Notes: generated from the letters alone by a model not told the origin. A DNA stretch of 39,456 bases from an uncultured Pontibacter sp. (GCF_947495565.1 NZ_CANLZM010000022.1:1-39456), one strand, 5' to 3'. Shown: positions 24,031 through 33,018, numbered from the stretch's first letter. Translations and numbers: made by a program.

Positions 24031-25437
24031 CTACTTAGCCGGCCCTAAAAACTTGGTATCTGTAGTAGTGATCAGTTGTTTGCCATAGTACACTCCGATC
24101 TCAATTTCAGAATTCATACTTGTTAAATCTTCCTGCGCTATCTCGGTGAAGAAAACGCCTTCCGCAATGCCCTGTGCCGGAAGCATGAGCTCGTTGCCAA
24201 TCACTTTTATCGCCCCTTCCCTGCCAATCAGCTTCAGGGTAAGCGGCATCTGGTGATTTGTTTTGTTGATGACGGAGATGTTGTACAGGTTCTTAATGTG
24301 TCCTTGCTCTGATTTCTGGTACAGCTGGCCCGGTGTGCGGAGGATGGTTGCCTCGGCTTCGTCGCGGGTTAAGAGCAGCGTGGTAAGGGCGCTGAGAAGT
24401 ATAATCAGCACAGTTGTATAGCCGATCACACGCGGTGTAAAAAAAGTCCACTTGCTGCCTGTCTCCAGCGCCTCTTCCGACTCGTAGCGAATCAGGCCTT
24501 CCGGTTTTTCGATCATGCGCATGATGTCGTTGCAGGCGTCGATACAGGCGGTGCAGCTGATACACTCCAGCTGCTGCGCCCCGTTGCGGATATCGATGCT
24601 GGTAGGACAAACCTGTACACATTGCTTACAGTCGATGCAGTCGCCTTCGGTGCGCTCCTGGTTTTTACGCAGCTTGCCGCGCGGCTCACCCCGGCCGTAG
24701 TCATAGGCCACCACCACTGTTTTCTTGTCCTGCATCACGCTCTGCAGGCGGCCATAAGGGCAAACAATGGTACAAACCTGCTCCCTGAACCATGTAAATA
24801 CCCAAAAGAAAACCCCGGTAAACAGTAGCAGCGCACCGAAACCGGCCTTATGCTCCAGGGGACCTTCCATCACAATCTTCTGCAGCTCCTCCACCCCTAT
24901 AATATAGGCCAGAAACAGGTTTGAAATGAGAAAGGAGATGAGCAGGAAAATAGCGAATTTTGCTCCCCTCTTGACTATCTTTTCAGTGTTCCAGGGCATC
25001 TTGCCCAGCGCGCGCTGTTTGCTGGCATCTCCTTCTATGGCGTATTCTATCCTGCGGAAAACCATTTCCATAAAGATCGTCTGCGGACATATCCAGCCAC
25101 AGAAAACGCGCCCGTACACCACCGTGAAAAGGATGACGAACATAGTCATCGTTAGGAAGGCCAGCACAAGTATAAAAAAGTCCTGCGGCCAGAACAGCAC
25201 GCCCATAATCACGAACTTGCGCTCCACCACATTAAGCATGAGCAGCGGCAGGCCATTAATTTTAATAAAAGGCCCGGCAAACAGCAAAGCCACTAAAAGA
25301 TAGCTTACATACTTGCGGTACTGGTATAATTTACCCTTCGGCTTTTTAGGGTACACCCATAAGCGTTTCCCCTGTTCATCTACCGTAGAGATGTGGTCAC
25401 GGAACTCATCAGGAGCCGTCTGTATTTTGCTTGCCAT
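24031..25437 (-). CDS. ccoG: CcoG/FixG iron-sulfur cupric reductase
   Basis: 468 residues. An N-terminal membrane domain (helices near 43-60, 85-110, 155-175 and 195-215) includes CGWICPQTIFMEMVFRRIEYAIEGD and CTIVCPYGRLQSV. Then come two ferredoxin-type 4Fe-4S motifs (CIDCKQCVQVCP and CISCTACIDAC), a further helix near 340 and a periplasmic Ig-like C-terminal domain. CcoG family members reduce Cu(II) to Cu(I) for insertion into the CuB site of cbb3 oxidase. First gene of the accessory unit; a 288-bp gap with two hairpins separates it from ccoP, so it may have its own promoter. Confidence 0.95.
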   Translation of the reverse strand: MASKIQTAPDEFRDHISTVDEQGKRLWVYPKKPKGKLYQYRKYVSYLLVALLFAGPFIKINGLPLLMLNVVERKFVIMGVLFWPQDFFILVLAFLTMTMFVILFTVVYGRVFCGWICPQTIFMEMVFRRIEYAIEGDASKQRALGKMPWNTEKIVKRGAKFAIFLLISFLISNLFLAYIIGVEELQKIVMEGPLEHKAGFGALLLFTGVFFWVFTWFREQVCTIVCPYGRLQSVMQDKKTVVVAYDYGRGEPRGKLRKNQERTEGDCIDCKQCVQVCPTSIDIRNGAQQLECISCTACIDACNDIMRMIEKPEGLIRYESEEALETGSKWTFFTPRVIGYTTVLIILLSALTTLLLTRDEAEATILRTPGQLYQKSEQGHIKNLYNISVINKTNHQMPLTLKLIGREGAIKVIGNELMLPAQGIAEGVFFTEIAQEDLTSMNSEIEIGVYYGKQLITTTDTKFLGPAK

Positions 25438-25590
25438 GGCAGTTTAACTTGTGCGGATATTAATCCTGCCGTTTTAGTTTATGAATAAGTGGTTGTGAGT
25501 ATGAGTGAAATGCACAAGTAGCTTACTTGCGCATCGTCATCTCTCACATTTTTCTGTTACAAAAATCCATAAACACTACCGTACAAAAGA
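25438..25590. promoter_or_regulatory. ccoG upstream region
   Basis: Together with the two hairpins to its right it forms the 288-bp ccoP-ccoG gap. It contains an imperfect 9-bp palindrome (GCACAAGTA-GCT-TACTTGCGC, 25512-25532) about 75 bp before the ccoG start. No exact -7 element on the minus strand. Confidence 0.3.
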
Positions 25591-25624
25591 TGACGACAAT
25601 CATCTTGATAGATGATTGTCGTCA
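25591..25624 (-). terminator. Hairpin in the ccoP-ccoG gap
   Basis: Perfect 14-bp stem TGACGACAATCATC / GATGATTGTCGTCA with a 6-nt loop. On the minus strand it is followed by TCTTTTG, a modest T-tract. It may be a second terminator or a processing or attenuation structure ahead of ccoG. Confidence 0.5.
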
Positions 25625-25659
25625 ATGAAGGGACTTGGAGCTGGGCTACCAGGGGCATC

Positions 25660-25700
25660 AAAACAGAAATGGCAGGCACTTTATACGTTGGTGCCTGCCA
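25660..25700 (-). terminator. Terminator after ccoP
   Basis: Perfect 10-bp stem TGGCAGGCAC / GTGCCTGCCA with an 11-nt loop. Read on the minus strand it is followed by TTTCTGTTTT. It lies 25 bp beyond the ccoP stop. Confidence 0.7.
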
Positions 25701-25724
25701 CTTCTAAGTTAAGTTGAGATTTAC

Positions 25725-26597
25725 TTACATCTTCTCGCCCTGCGGCTCTTTGGCGTTGGCCGGGTTGGAGCCCTGCAAACTCAGGATATAGCTGGATACT
25801 TCGAGCATCTGATCTTTGGTGAGCTTGCCTTGCCACGGCACCATGCCCTTGGCCGGCACCCCGAACTTTACCGTTTTAAAGATGTTGTTTACGTCGCCGC
25901 CGTGCAGCCAGTACTCGTCCGTCAGGTTCGGGCCAACTGTGCCCTGCCCTTCCTGCCCGTGGCAGGCAGCGCAATTCATCATAAAAAGAGATTTACCAGA
26001 TTCTAGCGCGGCCGCGTCTGTCAGCACTTCGTAGTTGGTTACCGCATTAGGGTCGTCGGCATTTTTGGCGGCAAGTATGGCAGCCTGTTCCATTTCCATT
26101 TCATACTCCTGTGCCTGTAGCAAACCGGTATTAAACACATGGAAGTGCAGCATATAGCCCACCGCAAACACGATGGACACATAGAACATCATTTTCCACC
26201 AAGGCGGCAGGTCGTTGTCGTATTCCTGTATACCGTCAAAGTCGTGGTCTGAGTGAATGTGGTCTTTTGCCTTACCCGTCATTACCGTAGCATCGCCGCG
26301 AATCAGGAACAATACACGCCCGGCAAAGGAGTTCCTAAATCCCTCTTCGTAGATCGAGTCGCCCAGCATCGGCACAAACACACGGAACAGCATGATCAGC
26401 ACCGCAATGATGAGCATAATGATGATGCCAGACAGTGCAATGGTCAGGTGCAGCACGAAGGGCAGCTCCATAAAAGAAGGTTCCTGCGGAGCCGCCGCTA
26501 CTGCATCCTGTGCCTGGGCAGCAGTTATACTTGCCAGGAACAGGCCGGCCACAAGGGGCAGGATACCTTTTCTACATACATTCGTTAAAAAGATCAT
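25725..26597 (-). CDS. ccoP: cbb3 cytochrome oxidase subunit CcoP, mono-haem form
   Basis: 290 residues. A signal-like N-terminus (about 1-30), two membrane helices (about 50-73 and 136-152) and a C-terminal cytochrome c domain with a single CAACH haem site (Cys209, Cys212, His213) and distal Met candidates in GMVPWQGKL. Proteobacterial CcoP has two haem c groups; here only one CXXCH is present, as I recall for many Bacteroidota. It passes electrons from cytochrome c into the oxidase. Its ATG overlaps the ccoQ stop by 4 bp (ATGA), so translation is coupled. Confidence 0.92.
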   Translation of the reverse strand: MIFLTNVCRKGILPLVAGLFLASITAAQAQDAVAAAPQEPSFMELPFVLHLTIALSGIIIMLIIAVLIMLFRVFVPMLGDSIYEEGFRNSFAGRVLFLIRGDATVMTGKAKDHIHSDHDFDGIQEYDNDLPPWWKMMFYVSIVFAVGYMLHFHVFNTGLLQAQEYEMEMEQAAILAAKNADDPNAVTNYEVLTDAAALESGKSLFMMNCAACHGQEGQGTVGPNLTDEYWLHGGDVNNIFKTVKFGVPAKGMVPWQGKLTKDQMLEVSSYILSLQGSNPANAKEPQGEKM

Positions 26598-26788
26598 CTT
26601 CTTACAGCTTCAAAAGTGGTGTCTTCGGTTTCTTCTCCGCATGCGATAGCGCTCATTGTCTGCACATGCTTTTTATCCATCAGGGCCACATACACAATCA
26701 GTCCCAAAAAGAACAAGAAGAAAATACTAAATGAGATCAGCGGATATATTTCGATGCCGTCTATGGCTTGTAAAACGTTTTTATACAT
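26594..26788 (-). CDS. ccoQ: cbb3 oxidase small subunit CcoQ
   Basis: 64 residues with one membrane helix (about 17-37, ISFSIFFLFFLGLIVYVALM) followed by DKKHVQTMSAIAC and an acidic tail. It matches CcoQ/FixQ in size, topology and position between the catalytic subunits and CcoP. It stabilises the oxidase complex. The ccoNO stop is 87 bp upstream; a small GAGGT/ACCTC hairpin lies between. Confidence 0.88.
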   Translation of the reverse strand: MYKNVLQAIDGIEIYPLISFSIFFLFFLGLIVYVALMDKKHVQTMSAIACGEETEDTTFEAVRR

Positions 26789-26875
26789 TTTTCTAGACTT
26801 TGTGACTTCAGGATAAAGTACAAAAGATCTGAGGTAACACCTCCTTTGTCTTTTGTCACTCTATCTTTAGTCAGG

Positions 26876-29065
26876 TTATTCCTGTGTTTCCTTCACTTTA
26901 ATATCCGTACCCAGGCGCTGCAGGTAAGCGATCAAGGCCACTATCTCGGCTTCAGGCTTCACTTCGATGCCCTCTTTTTTCAGATCTGCCGAAATGCCGT
27001 TGGCTTGCTGCATCAGCTCCTGGTTGGCGTTGGCGATATACTCGTCTTTGTAAGGCACACCCAGCTTTTTAAGTACTCGTAATTTATCTTCTGTCGTACT
27101 TAAGTCCACCTCCTGCTCAAAAAGCCATGGGTACGCTGGCATAATAGAGCCCGGCGACATAGAGGTTGGGTCCATCATGTGGTGGTAGTGCCAGGAGTGC
27201 GGGTATTTGCCACCCACCCTGTGCAAATCCGGGCCGGTACGCTTAGAGCCCCACAGAAAGTTATGATCGTACACAAACTCACCCGCCTTAGAGTACTCCC
27301 CGTAACGCTCTGTCTCTGACCGGAACGGACGCACCATTTGAGTATGGCAGTTCACGCAGCCTTCTTTTATATACAGATCACGGCCCTGCAGCTCCAGCGA
27401 CGTATAGGGCTTCACGCTGGCAATGGTCGGCACGTTGGATTTGATGACGAAGGCAGGTATAAACTCTACCAACCCCCCTATAAGTATGGCGACTGTTGCA
27501 AAGATGGCCATTTGCGTTGGGCGCTTCTCGATCCAGGAGTGCCAATGGCCGGCGTTGTTGCTAATTGCAGGCACAATTACAGGAGCCTCTGTTCTTTCAT
27601 CTGCCACCAGGCTACCAGATTTGGCAGTTTTGTACAGGTTATACACCATTAAAAACACCCCGCTCAGATAGAATATCCCACCGATACCGCGCAGGTAGTA
27701 CATCGGCACGATCTGCAGCACCGTCTCCAGGAAGTTAGAATACTGTAGCGTACCTTCTGCTGTAAATTGTTTCCACATAAGGCCTTGCGTGAAGCCGGCC
27801 CAGTACATCGGTATGGCATAGAAAAGTATACCCAGCGTGCCCAGCCAGAAGTGCGCGTTGGCCAGCTTCTTAGAGTGCAGTCGTGTTTTATAAAGGCGCG
27901 GAAACAGCCAGTACAACATCGCAAAGGTCAGAAAGCCGTTCCACCCTAGGGCACCTACGTGCACGTGTGCTACGATCCAATCAGTAAAATGGGCGATGGC
28001 GTTCACGTTTTTCAGCGACAGCATCGGTCCCTCGAAGGTAGCCATACCATAAGCCGTGATGGCCACCACCATAAACTTCAGCACCGGTTCTTCGCGCACT
28101 TTATCCCAGGCACCGCGCAATGTTAATAGGCCGTTGATCATACCGCCCCAGCTAGGAGCTAGCAGCATGATCGAGAACACCACCCCAAGCGACTGTGCCC
28201 AGTCTGGCAGCGCAGTATACAACAAGTGGTGCGGGCCAGCCCAGATATAAATAAAGATCAGCGACCAGAAGTGAATGATAGACAAGCGGTAAGAGTATAC
28301 CGGGCGATTGGCAGCCTTCGGCAGGAAGTAGTACATCAGGCCCAAGAACGGCGTTGTCAGGAAGAATGCAACCGCGTTGTGGCCATACCACCACTGCACC
28401 AGCGCATCCTGCACCCCGGCATAACCAGAGTAGCTTTTGAAGAAGTTAACCGGCACCTCGTAAGAGTTGACGATGTGCAGCACGGCTACTGTTAAGAAGG
28501 TAGCAATGTAGAACCAGATGGCTACGTACATGTGCTTCTCGCGGCGCTTGGTAATAGTGCCAAACATGTTCCAGCCGAATACTACCCACACCAGGGTAAT
28601 GGCAATGTCAATCGGCCATTCCAACTCGGCGTACTCTTTAGAAGTGGTAATACCCAGCGGAAGCGTAATAACGGCTGCCACAATGATCAGCTGCCAACCC
28701 CAGAAGTTAAGTTTGCTGAGTAAATCTGAGTACATGCGGGCTTTGCAAAGTCGCTGCAACGAGTAGTATACACCCATGAAAATAGCGTTACCCACAAAGG
28801 CAAAAATCACAGCGTTAGTGTGCAGCGGCCTTACACGGCCAAATGTGGTGTACTGGTTGCCCATGTTTACGTCCGGGTTTGCCAGCTGGAAAGCGATGAT
28901 CACGCCTATAAGCATTCCGGCAATGCCCCAGAACACAGTGGCTATACCAAAATTGCGAACGATCTTATTATCATAAAAGAACGTGTCGGTCACACCTTTA
29001 TCAGGGCCTTTCGGCACCACCCGTTCAGGTGCAGTTTTTAAGTCTTCGGCTACATTAGTTGACAT
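26876..29065 (-). CDS. ccoNO: Fused cbb3 cytochrome c oxidase subunits I and II (CcoN-CcoO)
   Basis: 729 residues joining the catalytic subunit and the mono-haem subunit. The CcoN part (1 to about 480, about 12 helices) has low-spin haem ligand candidates His82 (RPLHTNA) and His369, high-spin haem ligand His367 ([12 protein letters not shown]), and CuB ligands His229 (YGHN), His279 and His280. The CcoO part begins after a linker near 510 with one membrane helix, then the haem c site CVNCH (570-574) and [11 protein letters not shown]. It reduces O2 to water with high affinity and pumps protons. A strong Shine-Dalgarno (GGAGGA, 29078-29073) precedes the ATG, unusual here. A CRP/FNR-type palindrome lies about 150 bp upstream. 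Confidence 0.96.
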   Translation of the reverse strand: MSTNVAEDLKTAPERVVPKGPDKGVTDTFFYDNKIVRNFGIATVFWGIAGMLIGVIIAFQLANPDVNMGNQYTTFGRVRPLHTNAVIFAFVGNAIFMGVYYSLQRLCKARMYSDLLSKLNFWGWQLIIVAAVITLPLGITTSKEYAELEWPIDIAITLVWVVFGWNMFGTITKRREKHMYVAIWFYIATFLTVAVLHIVNSYEVPVNFFKSYSGYAGVQDALVQWWYGHNAVAFFLTTPFLGLMYYFLPKAANRPVYSYRLSIIHFWSLIFIYIWAGPHHLLYTALPDWAQSLGVVFSIMLLAPSWGGMINGLLTLRGAWDKVREEPVLKFMVVAITAYGMATFEGPMLSLKNVNAIAHFTDWIVAHVHVGALGWNGFLTFAMLYWLFPRLYKTRLHSKKLANAHFWLGTLGILFYAIPMYWAGFTQGLMWKQFTAEGTLQYSNFLETVLQIVPMYYLRGIGGIFYLSGVFLMVYNLYKTAKSGSLVADERTEAPVIVPAISNNAGHWHSWIEKRPTQMAIFATVAILIGGLVEFIPAFVIKSNVPTIASVKPYTSLELQGRDLYIKEGCVNCHTQMVRPFRSETERYGEYSKAGEFVYDHNFLWGSKRTGPDLHRVGGKYPHSWHYHHMMDPTSMSPGSIMPAYPWLFEQEVDLSTTEDKLRVLKKLGVPYKDEYIANANQELMQQANGISADLKKEGIEVKPEAEIVALIAYLQRLGTDIKVKETQE

Positions 29066-29287
29066 GTGCGGTGTCCTCCGATTTGTTTAAGTGTTGTGTG
29101 TATTTGATGTTTTCCTGATGTTGATGTTACAGGTTAATAGGCCTGAATCAACACTTCAAAATTCGGGAAGTATGGCTTCTGAAAAGATGATGCATGTCAG
29201 TATCGGGGTTGATTGATATCAGTAGCGAGGATAATGGCCAATTTTATTAGTGTAGTTTTTATTTGCTGTGAGATGATTTAGCTATAC
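29066..29287 (-). promoter_or_regulatory. ccoNO: ccoNO promoter region
   Basis: Leader of the oxidase operon. It contains the TTGAT-N4-ATCAG box at 29209-29222 and, about 30 bp nearer the gene, CATCTTTT (29189-29182), a poor -7 match. GAATTTTG near 29156 on the minus strand is a one-mismatch alternative. The start point is not decided by sequence. Confidence 0.4.
29209..29222 (-). promoter_or_regulatory. CRP/FNR-type binding site upstream of ccoNO
   Basis: TTGAT-TGAT-ATCAG matches the FNR/FixK consensus TTGAT-N4-ATCAA at 9 of 10 fixed positions. It lies about 144-157 bp before the ccoNO start codon. Confidence 0.6.
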
Positions 29288-29706
29288 TTAATAGCTGCCG
29301 TTCTTCCTCGTTATTACAAGCTTTGTTGTTTCACATCTTACTTTAGTGCCCTCAAGTCTGGGAGGCCTCGTCTTGGGGGTAGGGGCCCTCAATAAGGGTA
29401 TCGCGCTGTGTGCCTGAAGCAGCCCTCGCTCCGCTGCGGGCTGCCTTACTAGCGTTCGGCATCGCAACATTCACAATGCGCTCAACAGAGAAACTAGAAT
29501 CAAATTTGATAGTGGTACTTAAGCAGCTTGAAATGTTTTGGATATAATTTTGAGTTAATTCGTAGGGGTAGGACGCGACCTGTCCGAGGGATGGCCTTGA
29601 ATATGAACCTATACTTTGGTTAAAACAACAGCAGAATTCCGTGCCTTATCCAAGAGGGGATAAAGGGGTGGTTGGACCAATGGTAACTATAGAACTATGG
29701 CTGTTG
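29288..29706. other. Unexplained non-coding stretch with a GC-rich block
   Basis: Gene-free sequence between ccoS and the ccoNO promoter. From about 29345 to 29475 it is distinctly G/C-rich, with runs such as GGGGGTAGGGGCCC and a stem GCAGCCC / GGGCTGC (29419-29444). A 60-residue minus-strand frame covers it but looks non-protein-like (Arg/Pro/Leu-rich, no domain). It could be a dispersed repeat remnant or a structured RNA; I cannot tell which. Confidence 0.4.
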
Positions 29707-29880
29707 CTAAACTTTCTTTTCACTTTTACCCGCCGGCATTTCCTCATTCTCAAATAACATCCGCACAGCTGGCGTATAGTCATCGTCGTACTGGCCGGAG
29801 CGAACCGCCCACAGAAAAGCTCCTAGAAAGGCAGCTGCCACCGCTACACTTATCGCGATCATTAAAAAGATTATATACAT
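29707..29880 (-). CDS. ccoS: cbb3 oxidase maturation protein CcoS
   Basis: 57 residues, starting MYIIFLMIAISVAVAAAFLG. One membrane helix (about 3-25) is followed by FLWAVRSGQYDDDYTPAVRM, the diagnostic CcoS pattern (W-A-x-x-x-G-Q-[YF]-D-D), and a short charged tail. CcoS is required for putting cofactors (haem and CuB) into the oxidase. It lies 87 bp downstream of ccoI on the same strand and is probably co-transcribed with it. A 65-residue frame on the opposite strand here is only its shadow. Confidence 0.95.
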   Translation of the reverse strand: MYIIFLMIAISVAVAAAFLGAFLWAVRSGQYDDDYTPAVRMLFENEEMPAGKSEKKV

Positions 29881-29967
29881 ATTGGGTTAGATAGTTGTAG
29901 CGTTAAAGTCTAGAAAGTTACTCTATTGCATAGATCACAGGGTCTTTCAGACCTGTGCGTGTCGGTG

Positions 29968-32370
29968 TCACAGCCCGGCTCGTTTGGCCGCAAACTTTAC
30001 CGATAGCGTGGCGAAAACAATGACGCTTAGCGAGCTGATTGGCATAAGTATGGCCGAGACAATGGGTGAGAAAAGACCCTGCACAGCCAGTGTTAAACCG
30101 ATCACGTTGTATACAAGCGACACTGCGAAAGTGGCAAGTATAATCGCCATTGTTTTTTTAGAGAAAGCCAGAAACGTGCTTAACTTATTAAAAGAAGAAG
30201 CATCCAGTATGGCATCGCAGCTCGGCGAAAAGTTCGTTATATTATTCGTCAAAGCGATACCGGCATCGCTTTGCTTAAGGGCCCCGGCATCATTTAGCCC
30301 ATCCCCCACCATCAGCACCTGACGCTGCTCGTTTTTAAGCTGCTGGATGTATCCCAGTTTCTGCACCGGACTCTGATTGAAATTCAATGCTGCTCCGCTG
30401 CCTAAGAGTTCTTTCAGGCGCGCTTCTTCGTGGTTGTTGTCACCGGAAAGCACGGCTATCTTTTTATCGCTGATCTGGGCTATAACATCTTTTAACCCCT
30501 GCCGATACACGTTGTAGAAAGTATAAAAACCCAACAGCACACCATCCACAGATACATATACCGTTGTTTTGAGCGTGTCGTTTAGGGCATCCATTTTAAC
30601 GCCTAAGTAGGCAGCGGACCCAATCCTGATAATACTACCGTTTACTTCGCCAACCAATCCCTTGCCGGCAAACTCCTCGAAGTGCTGCACCTCTACAGTT
30701 TTGCCTGATAGACTTTGGTAAATACGCTGACTTAGCGGGTGTGTGGAGTGGCTTAAGACAGCTTTTATACTTTGCTCCTGCTCCGCTGCAAGCGCTTTAC
30801 CGGAGTAGCTGATTTCGGAGGCCCTTGGCTCGGTTAGCGTGCCGGTTTTATCAAACACCACCGTGTCAATTTTAGCCAGCGTCTCCACTACATTTGTGTT
30901 CTTTAGATAAAACCTGTTGCGGCCAAAAACCCGCAGCGTATGCCCATGTACAAAAGGCGTAGCTAAAGACAGGGCGCAGGGGCAGGCAATAATCAGTACC
31001 GAGGTAAAGGCGCGCATGGCCATTTCGGTATCGCGGGGCACCCAGTAAAAAAGTGCGCCAGCCGCCACTAAAAGCGTAACTATAATAAACCATTTGCCTG
31101 CGGTATTAGCGTAGGTGTTTATACTTTGCTTTTCCTGTTTAGAAAACACGCTCTCGTTCCAAAGCTGCGTTAAGTATCCCTGCGAAACCTCCTTCACAAC
31201 TTCTATTTCTATACTTTCGCCTACCTGTCGGCCGCCGGCATAAATCACTTCGCCTACCACCTTCTCTACCGGTTCCGACTCACCGCTCACAAAACTATAG
31301 TCTATCATGGCCTGCCCGTGCAACAGCATAGCATCGGCAGGTATAAGCTCCTGGTTCCGGATGCGGATGCGATCTCCTACCTGAAGATTCCGTACTGCCA
31401 CCGATTCCTCTTTGCCTCCTTTCAGCACCGTTACAGACACAGGGAAGTATGAAGTATAATCCCTGTCGAACGAAAGGGTGTCGTAGGTCTTCTGCTGAAA
31501 ATACTTCCCGATCAGCATAAAGAAAACCAGGCCTGTAAAGGAGTCGAAGTAGCCGGGCCCGGTGCCTGTAAAAACCTGGTAAATACTAACAAAGAAAAGC
31601 GCCAGTAAACCTGTTGCTATGGGCAGGTCTATGTTTACCATGCGTTGCTTTATACCTTCCAGAGCCGAGGTGAAAAAACCTCGGGCGCTATACACAAACA
31701 CAGGTAGGGAGAGCAGAAAACTCAGGTAGCCAAAAAAGGAGCCGAACGTGCGCTGCAGCCCCTCCGTTACCGCCAGGTAATCCGGAAAGGCCAGCAGCAT
31801 GACATTTCCGAAGCAAAAGCCAGCAATGCCTAGTTTATAGATAATGGTGCGGTTTGGCCTGGATGTTTTTTTGCCGTCGGTATCTGCCAGCGTAATTTCC
31901 GGTTCGTAGCCGATGCCGGCCAGCAGCATTACCACTTCGCGTAAGGTGGTTTTTTGATGAAAGTAGGTAAGTGAAACCTCTTTGCGCAGGAAGTTTACAG
32001 TAGACTCCGACACGCCTGCATTGAGTTTGAACAGGTTCTCCAAAAGCCAGATGCAGGAGCTGCAATGCATCTGCGGAATATAAAAAGTAAGCTTACAGAT
32101 AGTATCATTTTTAAAACTGATCAGCTGCGCCTCCACACCGGCATCATCCAGGTAAGCAAAATGCGTTTCGGGTGTTCGTACCTTACCCGAAATACCTGGA
32201 TTTGCTTCTATGTTATAGTAGGTGCAGAGGTTGTTTTCCTCAAGTAGCTCATACACGGTTTTGCACCCGGCGCAGCAAAAGGCTTTGTCGTGCACAAGTA
32301 CAAGCTCATCCAGGCAGGAATCCCCACAATGATGACAAGTCTGAATATTGGTTTGGAGTGCGGCTTCCAT
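29968..32370 (-). CDS. ccoI: Copper-transporting P1B-type ATPase CcoI/FixI
   Basis: 800 residues. A Cys-rich N-terminal metal region (CHHCGDSC at 12-19, FCCAGC at 31-36), as in FixI-type pumps, is followed by an HMA domain with CSSC (103-106). Eight helices follow, including IACPCALSLATP with the metal-transport CPC (463-465). The actuator motif is SGESEPVEK, the phosphorylation motif DKTGT (507-511) and the hinge GDGLNDAGAL. It exports Cu(I) to the periplasm for the oxidase. A TACCTTTG promoter starts 27 bp upstream of its ATG, and a CRP/FNR-type box is centred about 40 bp before the inferred transcription start. Divergent from the 158-residue membrane gene. Confidence 0.95.
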   Translation of the reverse strand: MEAALQTNIQTCHHCGDSCLDELVLVHDKAFCCAGCKTVYELLEENNLCTYYNIEANPGISGKVRTPETHFAYLDDAGVEAQLISFKNDTICKLTFYIPQMHCSSCIWLLENLFKLNAGVSESTVNFLRKEVSLTYFHQKTTLREVVMLLAGIGYEPEITLADTDGKKTSRPNRTIIYKLGIAGFCFGNVMLLAFPDYLAVTEGLQRTFGSFFGYLSFLLSLPVFVYSARGFFTSALEGIKQRMVNIDLPIATGLLALFFVSIYQVFTGTGPGYFDSFTGLVFFMLIGKYFQQKTYDTLSFDRDYTSYFPVSVTVLKGGKEESVAVRNLQVGDRIRIRNQELIPADAMLLHGQAMIDYSFVSGESEPVEKVVGEVIYAGGRQVGESIEIEVVKEVSQGYLTQLWNESVFSKQEKQSINTYANTAGKWFIIVTLLVAAGALFYWVPRDTEMAMRAFTSVLIIACPCALSLATPFVHGHTLRVFGRNRFYLKNTNVVETLAKIDTVVFDKTGTLTEPRASEISYSGKALAAEQEQSIKAVLSHSTHPLSQRIYQSLSGKTVEVQHFEEFAGKGLVGEVNGSIIRIGSAAYLGVKMDALNDTLKTTVYVSVDGVLLGFYTFYNVYRQGLKDVIAQISDKKIAVLSGDNNHEEARLKELLGSGAALNFNQSPVQKLGYIQQLKNEQRQVLMVGDGLNDAGALKQSDAGIALTNNITNFSPSCDAILDASSFNKLSTFLAFSKKTMAIILATFAVSLVYNVIGLTLAVQGLFSPIVSAILMPISSLSVIVFATLSVKFAAKRAGL

Positions 32371-32396
32371 CTCAATTTTCCTTTTATGGTGTATTA

Positions 32397-32404
32397 CAAA
32401 GGTA
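32397..32404 (-). promoter_or_regulatory. ccoI: ccoI promoter -7 element
   Basis: TACCTTTG on the minus strand, an exact match to the Bacteroidota -7 consensus TAnnTTTG. It lies 27 bp before the ccoI ATG; the inferred start point is near 32393. Confidence 0.6.
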
Positions 32405-32426
32405 TAAGCAGGCCCGCTTCTAAATG

Positions 32427-32440
32427 ATGATGAAAGTCAA
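32427..32440 (-). promoter_or_regulatory. CRP/FNR-type box of the ccoI promoter
   Basis: ATGAT-GAAA-GTCAA, 8 of 10 matches to TTGAT-N4-ATCAA. Its centre (32433.5) is about 40 bp upstream of the inferred ccoI start point, the class II activator position. Confidence 0.6.
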
Positions 32441-32448
32441 TTTTGCGG

Positions 32449-32462
32449 CTGATTAAGGTCAG
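32449..32462 (+). promoter_or_regulatory. CRP/FNR-type box of the divergent membrane gene
   Basis: CTGAT-TAAG-GTCAG, a perfect 5-bp palindrome GCTGA-N6-TCAGC. It matches TTGAT-N4-ATCAA at 7 of 10. Its centre (32455.5) is about 40 bp upstream of the inferred start point of the promoter at 32485. Confidence 0.6.
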
Positions 32463-32484
32463 CAAATCAAAGTATAAAAACAGC

Positions 32485-32492
32485 TACCTTTG
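32485..32492 (+). promoter_or_regulatory. Promoter -7 element of the divergent membrane gene
   Basis: TACCTTTG, an exact TAnnTTTG match and the same octamer as the ccoI promoter. It lies 49 bp before the ATG at 32542. Confidence 0.6.
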
Positions 32493-32541
32493 TAAAGTAT
32501 AAAGGCAGATGGCTATTGAATAATGGCCCCCTTGTTAAAGT

Positions 32542-33018
32542 ATGAAAACTAGAAATTTACACCTGATAATGGTGCTATCGGCTTTCGTTTGGGCTGGTAT
32601 GGTAGCCGGTATATCTTTTCTGGAGGCTCCGGTGAAGTTTACCGCGCCAAAAGTTACCCTGGAAATTGGCCTGGGAATCGGGCGCCTGGTGTTTGGGTAT
32701 CTGAACAAGATAGAGATTGCCCTTTGCGCGCTACTGTTACTGGGCGCATTATACACCAAGCCAGTTCCGAAAGTATGGTTAGGAATTTTATCGCTCACGG
32801 CCATTCTGCTGCTACAAACGTTTTGGCTGTTGCCTGCGCTGGATGTGCGCGCCCTTGCCATTATTGCCGGGCAAGACCCCGGCTCAAGCAGTTTGCACAT
32901 GGTGTATATAGTGCTTGAAGTTATAAAACTGGTGCTGCTTTTGGTTACAGGCACAATGGTTTTCAAACAGGCTATACAGCTACAACATCAGGTTTACCGC
33001 AGATTAATCAAAGTTTAG
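32542..33018 (+). CDS. Four-helix membrane protein, unknown, probable low-O2 regulon member
   Basis: 158 residues with four hydrophobic segments (about 6-26, 52-72, 78-98 and 122-142). Between helices 1 and 2 is FLEAPVKFTAPKVTLEIGLGIGRLVFG, a conserved-looking stretch reminiscent of small TMEM205/DUF4149-like membrane proteins; this is a weak recollection, not a firm assignment. No cofactor motif is evident. It is divergent from ccoI, with a mirror-image promoter: TACCTTTG plus a CRP/FNR-type box at the same spacing. That suggests co-regulation with the cbb3 assembly genes. Confidence 0.8.
   Translation: MKTRNLHLIMVLSAFVWAGMVAGISFLEAPVKFTAPKVTLEIGLGIGRLVFGYLNKIEIALCALLLLGALYTKPVPKVWLGILSLTAILLLQTFWLLPALDVRALAIIAGQDPGSSSLHMVYIVLEVIKLVLLLVTGTMVFKQAIQLQHQVYRRLIKV

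Noticed and set aside
29288..29470. 60-residue minus-strand frame in the GC-rich block
   Set aside because: Arg/Pro-rich product with no hydrophobic core or domain; the open frame is probably a by-product of composition.
29697..29894. 65-residue plus-strand frame
   Set aside because: It is the antisense shadow of ccoS, whose minus-strand translation shows the diagnostic CcoS motif.
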